A DNA stretch of 64,000 nucleotides from Chelatococcus sp. HY11 (GTDB lineage Bacteria > Pseudomonadota > Alphaproteobacteria > Rhizobiales > Beijerinckiaceae), in NCBI RefSeq assembly GCF_018398335.1, contig NZ_JAHBRX010000002.1, forward strand, positions 620,001-684,000, in the 5' to 3' direction. The number at the start of each line of letters is the position of its first letter. Position 1 is the first letter of the stretch. The position numbers and the translations under genes are program-made. The notes beneath the pieces are model-generated. The model had not been told where the DNA came from and made no database searches. It worked only from the letters and a program-made list of their open reading frames with translations. Shown here piece by piece: positions 61,376 to 64,000 of this stretch.

Positions 61376-62614
61376 ATGAACATGCGAAGCAATCTCAAAA
61401 TCGGCGCGGCCATTTCAGCTGTCGTTCTTGGACTCGGATTGTCGCCGGCACTTGCCGACAACATCGTGATGTGGGTCAATGCTCCTCTCGTGCCCGGGCC
61501 CAACGCTCCGATCTATGAGGAGATCAAGGCCTTCGAGGCCAAGACCGGCCACAAGGTCGAGCTGCAGGCCGTTCCGCATATGGAAATGGAGCGCAACCTG
61601 TTCGTCGCGCTGTCCGGCGGCGCCGGCCCGGATGTGATGGCGCTCGACATTGCCTGGGTTGCTGGCCTCGCCGATGCGGGCTTGCTCGCCGACATCACCG
61701 ACAAGACGAAGCCGATCGCCGAGCAGTACCAGCCGGGCCCGCTGGCGAGCGGCCGGTTCCAGGAGAAGCAGTACGCCCTCCCGCTTTACACCAACAATGT
61801 CGCTCTCTTCGTCAACGATCGCATGTTGGCGGATGCGGGGATCGCCAAGGCGCCGTCCAACTGGAAGGAGTTCCGCGACGCCGCCATTGCCATGACGAAC
61901 AAGGAGAAGGACACCTACGGGGCGAGCTTCGGTGGCAGCCGGATGGGTGCCTTCCAGCTCTACAGCTTCATCTGGCAGAACGGCGGCGAGATCATCGACG
62001 AGAAGGGCGTGCCGCATGTCGCGGAAGCGCCGACGGTCGAGGCGGTGGACTTTCTAGCCAAGCTCTACACCCAGTCGCAGGCCATGCCGAAATCGGTGCT
62101 CACGGCCGGCAACTGGGACGAGGTGCACGCCCCCTTCATCCAGGAGCGCGCCGGCATGGTCGTGACCGGCGACTGGGCACTGGCGGCACTCGCCAAGGGT
62201 AACCCCAACCTCAAGTTTTCCGTGCATCCGCTTCCCGTTGGCGTCAAGGCGGCCACTGTCATCGGCGGCTACAACCTCGCCGCCAAGGCCGGCAGCAAGT
62301 CTCCGGACGCGAGCTTTGCCCTCATCGAATGGCTCACCGGGCCGCGCAGCGTGGAGCTGATGCGCAAATATGAGCGCCTCTCAGCGGCTGCCAGCGCGAC
62401 GACGCCCGAGGCGATCGCCACCCTGCCGAAGCAGCTCCAGCCGTTCATGGCGCAAGCGGATGCGGGCCGTGCCCGCCCGGTCGTCGCGCCGTGGAGCGAG
62501 ATCCATGCGAGCGTCTTCGCGAATGCATGGGATTCGGTGATCCGCGGCAAGCCGGCACAGGCAGCGATGACCGAGGCCAATACGGCGATCAAGGGTCTGT
62601 TGGAGAAGAAGTAG
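61376..62614 (+). CDS. Carbohydrate ABC transporter substrate-binding protein (family 1)
   Basis: A 412-residue periplasmic protein with signal peptide MNMRSNLKIGAAISAVVLGLGLSPALAD. The body has FEAKTGHKVELQAVP, LSGGAGPDVMALDIAWVAGLADAGLLADIT, YALPLYTNNVALFVNDRML and AGMVVTGDWAL, the MalE/UgpB-like pattern. It follows the GH31 gene by 51 bases behind GCGGAGGAACGA and should capture the glycoside hydrolysed by it. Confidence 0.92.
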   Translation: MNMRSNLKIGAAISAVVLGLGLSPALADNIVMWVNAPLVPGPNAPIYEEIKAFEAKTGHKVELQAVPHMEMERNLFVALSGGAGPDVMALDIAWVAGLADAGLLADITDKTKPIAEQYQPGPLASGRFQEKQYALPLYTNNVALFVNDRMLADAGIAKAPSNWKEFRDAAIAMTNKEKDTYGASFGGSRMGAFQLYSFIWQNGGEIIDEKGVPHVAEAPTVEAVDFLAKLYTQSQAMPKSVLTAGNWDEVHAPFIQERAGMVVTGDWALAALAKGNPNLKFSVHPLPVGVKAATVIGGYNLAAKAGSKSPDASFALIEWLTGPRSVELMRKYERLSAAASATTPEAIATLPKQLQPFMAQADAGRARPVVAPWSEIHASVFANAWDSVIRGKPAQAAMTEANTAIKGLLEKK

Positions 62615-62615
62615 G

Positions 62616-63560
62616 ATGACCGCGCGCACCCTGAACGCACCGGGTCTGAAAAGAACCTGGTCGTCGATCTTCGAAACCGGGCTGGGTGCGCGCATCTATC
62701 CCTATCTGATGGTCTTGCCCGCCGTCATCATCGTTCTCGGCGTCGTCGTCTATCCCGTTATTTCGGGCGTTGTCTCGTCGTTCTATGACGTCACCTTGCG
62801 GACGCTCAACAATGGGACGGTCACTTTCGTCGGGATGCGCAATTTCCAGCGCGTCTTCGCCGATCCGGTCTTCGTCAAGGCCTCCGTCAACACGCTCATC
62901 TGGGTGGTCTTGAACGTCGTCGCGCAGCTCGGCCTCGGCCTGGCGCTGGCGCTGCTCCTCCACCGCGCCATGCCGGGGATCGGCTTTTTCCGTTCCGGCA
63001 TCCTCGTGCCATGGGTGGTGCCCAGCGTCGTCGCCGTGCTGACGTGGCGCTGGATGTATGATCCGAGCGTCGGCATCGTCAACGAGATGCTGCTGAAGCT
63101 CGGCATCATCAGCGACTATCATCCCTGGCTCGGCGACACGGCCACCTCGCTCTATGCGGTCACGGTCGAAAGCATCTGGAAGGGCACGCCCTTCGTCATG
63201 CTGCTGCTGCTTGCCGCGCTGCAGCTCGTGCCGCGCTCCATTCTGGAGGCAGCCTCAATGGATGGCGCATCAGGCTGGCGCAAGCTCTGGTACGTCATCC
63301 TGCCGCAGATCCGCGTGTCCTTCGCGATCGCGGCGGTGCTCACCTTCATTCTCACCGTGAACAACTTCAACGCCATCTGGCTGATGACCGAAGGCGGGCC
63401 GCTGAATTCGTCGGAAATCCTGTTCACGCTGGCCTATAAATACGGTTTCCAGCGTTTTGATCTGGGCATGGCCTCCGCCGTCGCGACGATGCTCTTCGTC
63501 GGGCTGGTGATCGCCACGACCCTCTATCTCAAGCTCATCCAGGCGCGCGAGGGAGATTAG
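62616..63560 (+). CDS. Carbohydrate ABC transporter permease (MalF/UgpA-like)
   Basis: A 314-residue permease with six membrane segments: the first at ARIYPYLMVLPAVIIVLGVVVYPV, and the EAA loop LEAASMDGASGWRKLWYVILPQIR near residue 210. The start ATG is one base after the binding-protein stop. It forms one half of the importer channel. Confidence 0.93.
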   Translation: MTARTLNAPGLKRTWSSIFETGLGARIYPYLMVLPAVIIVLGVVVYPVISGVVSSFYDVTLRTLNNGTVTFVGMRNFQRVFADPVFVKASVNTLIWVVLNVVAQLGLGLALALLLHRAMPGIGFFRSGILVPWVVPSVVAVLTWRWMYDPSVGIVNEMLLKLGIISDYHPWLGDTATSLYAVTVESIWKGTPFVMLLLLAALQLVPRSILEAASMDGASGWRKLWYVILPQIRVSFAIAAVLTFILTVNNFNAIWLMTEGGPLNSSEILFTLAYKYGFQRFDLGMASAVATMLFVGLVIATTLYLKLIQAREGD

Positions 63561-63562
63561 CC

Positions 63563-64000
63563 ATGAGCCTCGCCACCCTCTCCGTATCCCGCACCGCCGG
63601 CGCGCCACGCTCCGACGCGCTGCGCCGCACACGGACGCCGAAGTCGTTGCGCAAGGTCCTGACCTACGCGACGCTCTGGATCGCCTTTGTGTGGTCGGTC
63701 TTTCCCTTCTACTGGATGATCGCCACGTCTCTCCGCGCGAAGGACGAGATCTTCCAGCGTCCGCCGGCGCTCGTTCCGCACAGCGTGACGTTTCAGAACT
63801 ATATCGACCTTTTGATTGGCGCCCACTTCTGGCAGTTCGCGCTCAACAGCCTCATCCTCACGGTGAGCGTCACGCTCATCAGCGTGGCGCTGTCGGTCAC
63901 GGCCGGCTATGCGATGGCGCGGCATCGTTTCAAGGGTTCGGTGGCGCTGCCGCTCTTCATGCTCTACGGCCAGATGTTTCCGCCCGTGCTGCTGCTCATC
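63563..64000 (+). CDS. Carbohydrate ABC transporter permease (MalG/UgpE-like), cut by the window end
   Basis: The first 146 residues are visible: a basic N-terminus, first membrane segment VLTYATLWIAFVWSVFPFYWMIATSLR, then FQNYIDLLIGAHFWQFALNSLILTVSVTL and AGYAMARHRFKG, the typical MalG beginning. The ATPase partner is probably the UgpC-like protein at 55586. The gene starts two bases after the first permease. Confidence 0.9.
   Translation, partial: MSLATLSVSRTAGAPRSDALRRTRTPKSLRKVLTYATLWIAFVWSVFPFYWMIATSLRAKDEIFQRPPALVPHSVTFQNYIDLLIGAHFWQFALNSLILTVSVTLISVALSVTAGYAMARHRFKGSVALPLFMLYGQMFPPVLLLI

Noticed and set aside
1-64000. CRISPR arrays, prophage, rRNA and tRNA genes
   Set aside because: No regularly spaced repeats, phage structural genes, integrase or RNA gene signatures were seen.

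Overview
The window reads as chromosomal DNA of a GC-rich alphaproteobacterium, most likely of the order Hyphomicrobiales (Rhizobiales). The signs are dense, strongly GC-biased coding, many ABC importers, short-chain dehydrogenases and flavin monooxygenases, and intergenic palindromes of the 'GCATTTTC...AAGTGGAAACCGGTT...GAAAATGC' type that I associate with that order. No rRNA, tRNA, CRISPR array, intact insertion sequence or prophage was seen. The content is accessory catabolism and transport.

Layout. (1) 1-3.5 kb: end of an unidentified gene, then the ATPase and fused double permease of an Fe3+/polyamine-type ABC importer and a small AhpD-like protein. (2) 3.6-5.3 kb: a DUF808 membrane protein and a DCC-family (DUF393) protein. 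(3) 5.7-32 kb: a large catabolic region. It holds a GMC oxidoreductase, a haloacetate-dehalogenase-like hydrolase, an aromatic-ring-type FAD monooxygenase, an isochorismatase-like hydrolase, an amidohydrolase, two luciferase-like monooxygenases, an SMP-30 lactonase-like protein, a PEP mutase/isocitrate lyase-family enzyme, three SDRs, an acyl-CoA ligase, a FAD-linked oxidase, a complete LivHMGF-type importer with two binding proteins, and a GntR/HutC regulator. (4) 29.3-33.7 kb: dipeptide-type permeases and a Tat-exported binding protein without ATPases. (5) 34-37 kb: a copper module (CopZ-like chaperone divergent from a CopA ATPase). (6) 38.2-46 kb: an acetoin dehydrogenase operon (acoXABC, an acetoin-reductase-like SDR and an AhpD-like protein) divergent from its sigma-54 activator acoR. 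(7) 46.3-49.4 kb: a LysR regulator divergent from a TauE/SafE exporter, then an L-lactate dehydrogenase. (8) 49.6-53.5 kb: a yehZYXW-type osmoprotectant importer. (9) 53.6-54.6 kb: two DUF1801 proteins. (10) 54.7-64 kb: a sugar locus with a PfkB kinase, UgpC-type ATPase, ROK repressor, fucose-isomerase-like protein, GH31 glycosidase and a sugar ABC importer that runs off the window.

Main new observation. A 20-bp imperfect palindrome, roughly WTGTNNTA-N4-TANNACAW, recurs in the intergenic regions of the 10-32 kb catabolic cluster at seven places (9956, 10678, 16308, 16535, 25953, 27220, 31999). It would join the isochorismatase, amidohydrolase, luciferase-like/Liv, acyl-CoA ligase, FAD oxidase and SDR/dipeptide-permease units into one regulon, possibly under the GntR-family protein encoded inside the cluster. 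Together these genes look like an uncharacterised degradation system for a ring-containing compound: monooxygenation, lactone opening, dehydrogenation, CoA activation and dedicated uptake.

Second observation. The GH31/isomerase/kinase/ABC locus resembles sulfoquinovose and other sugar pathways in architecture, but its GH31 appears to lack the residues that read a sulfonate, so the substrate is open. All functions are inferred from sequence motifs and family knowledge; no database search was possible.
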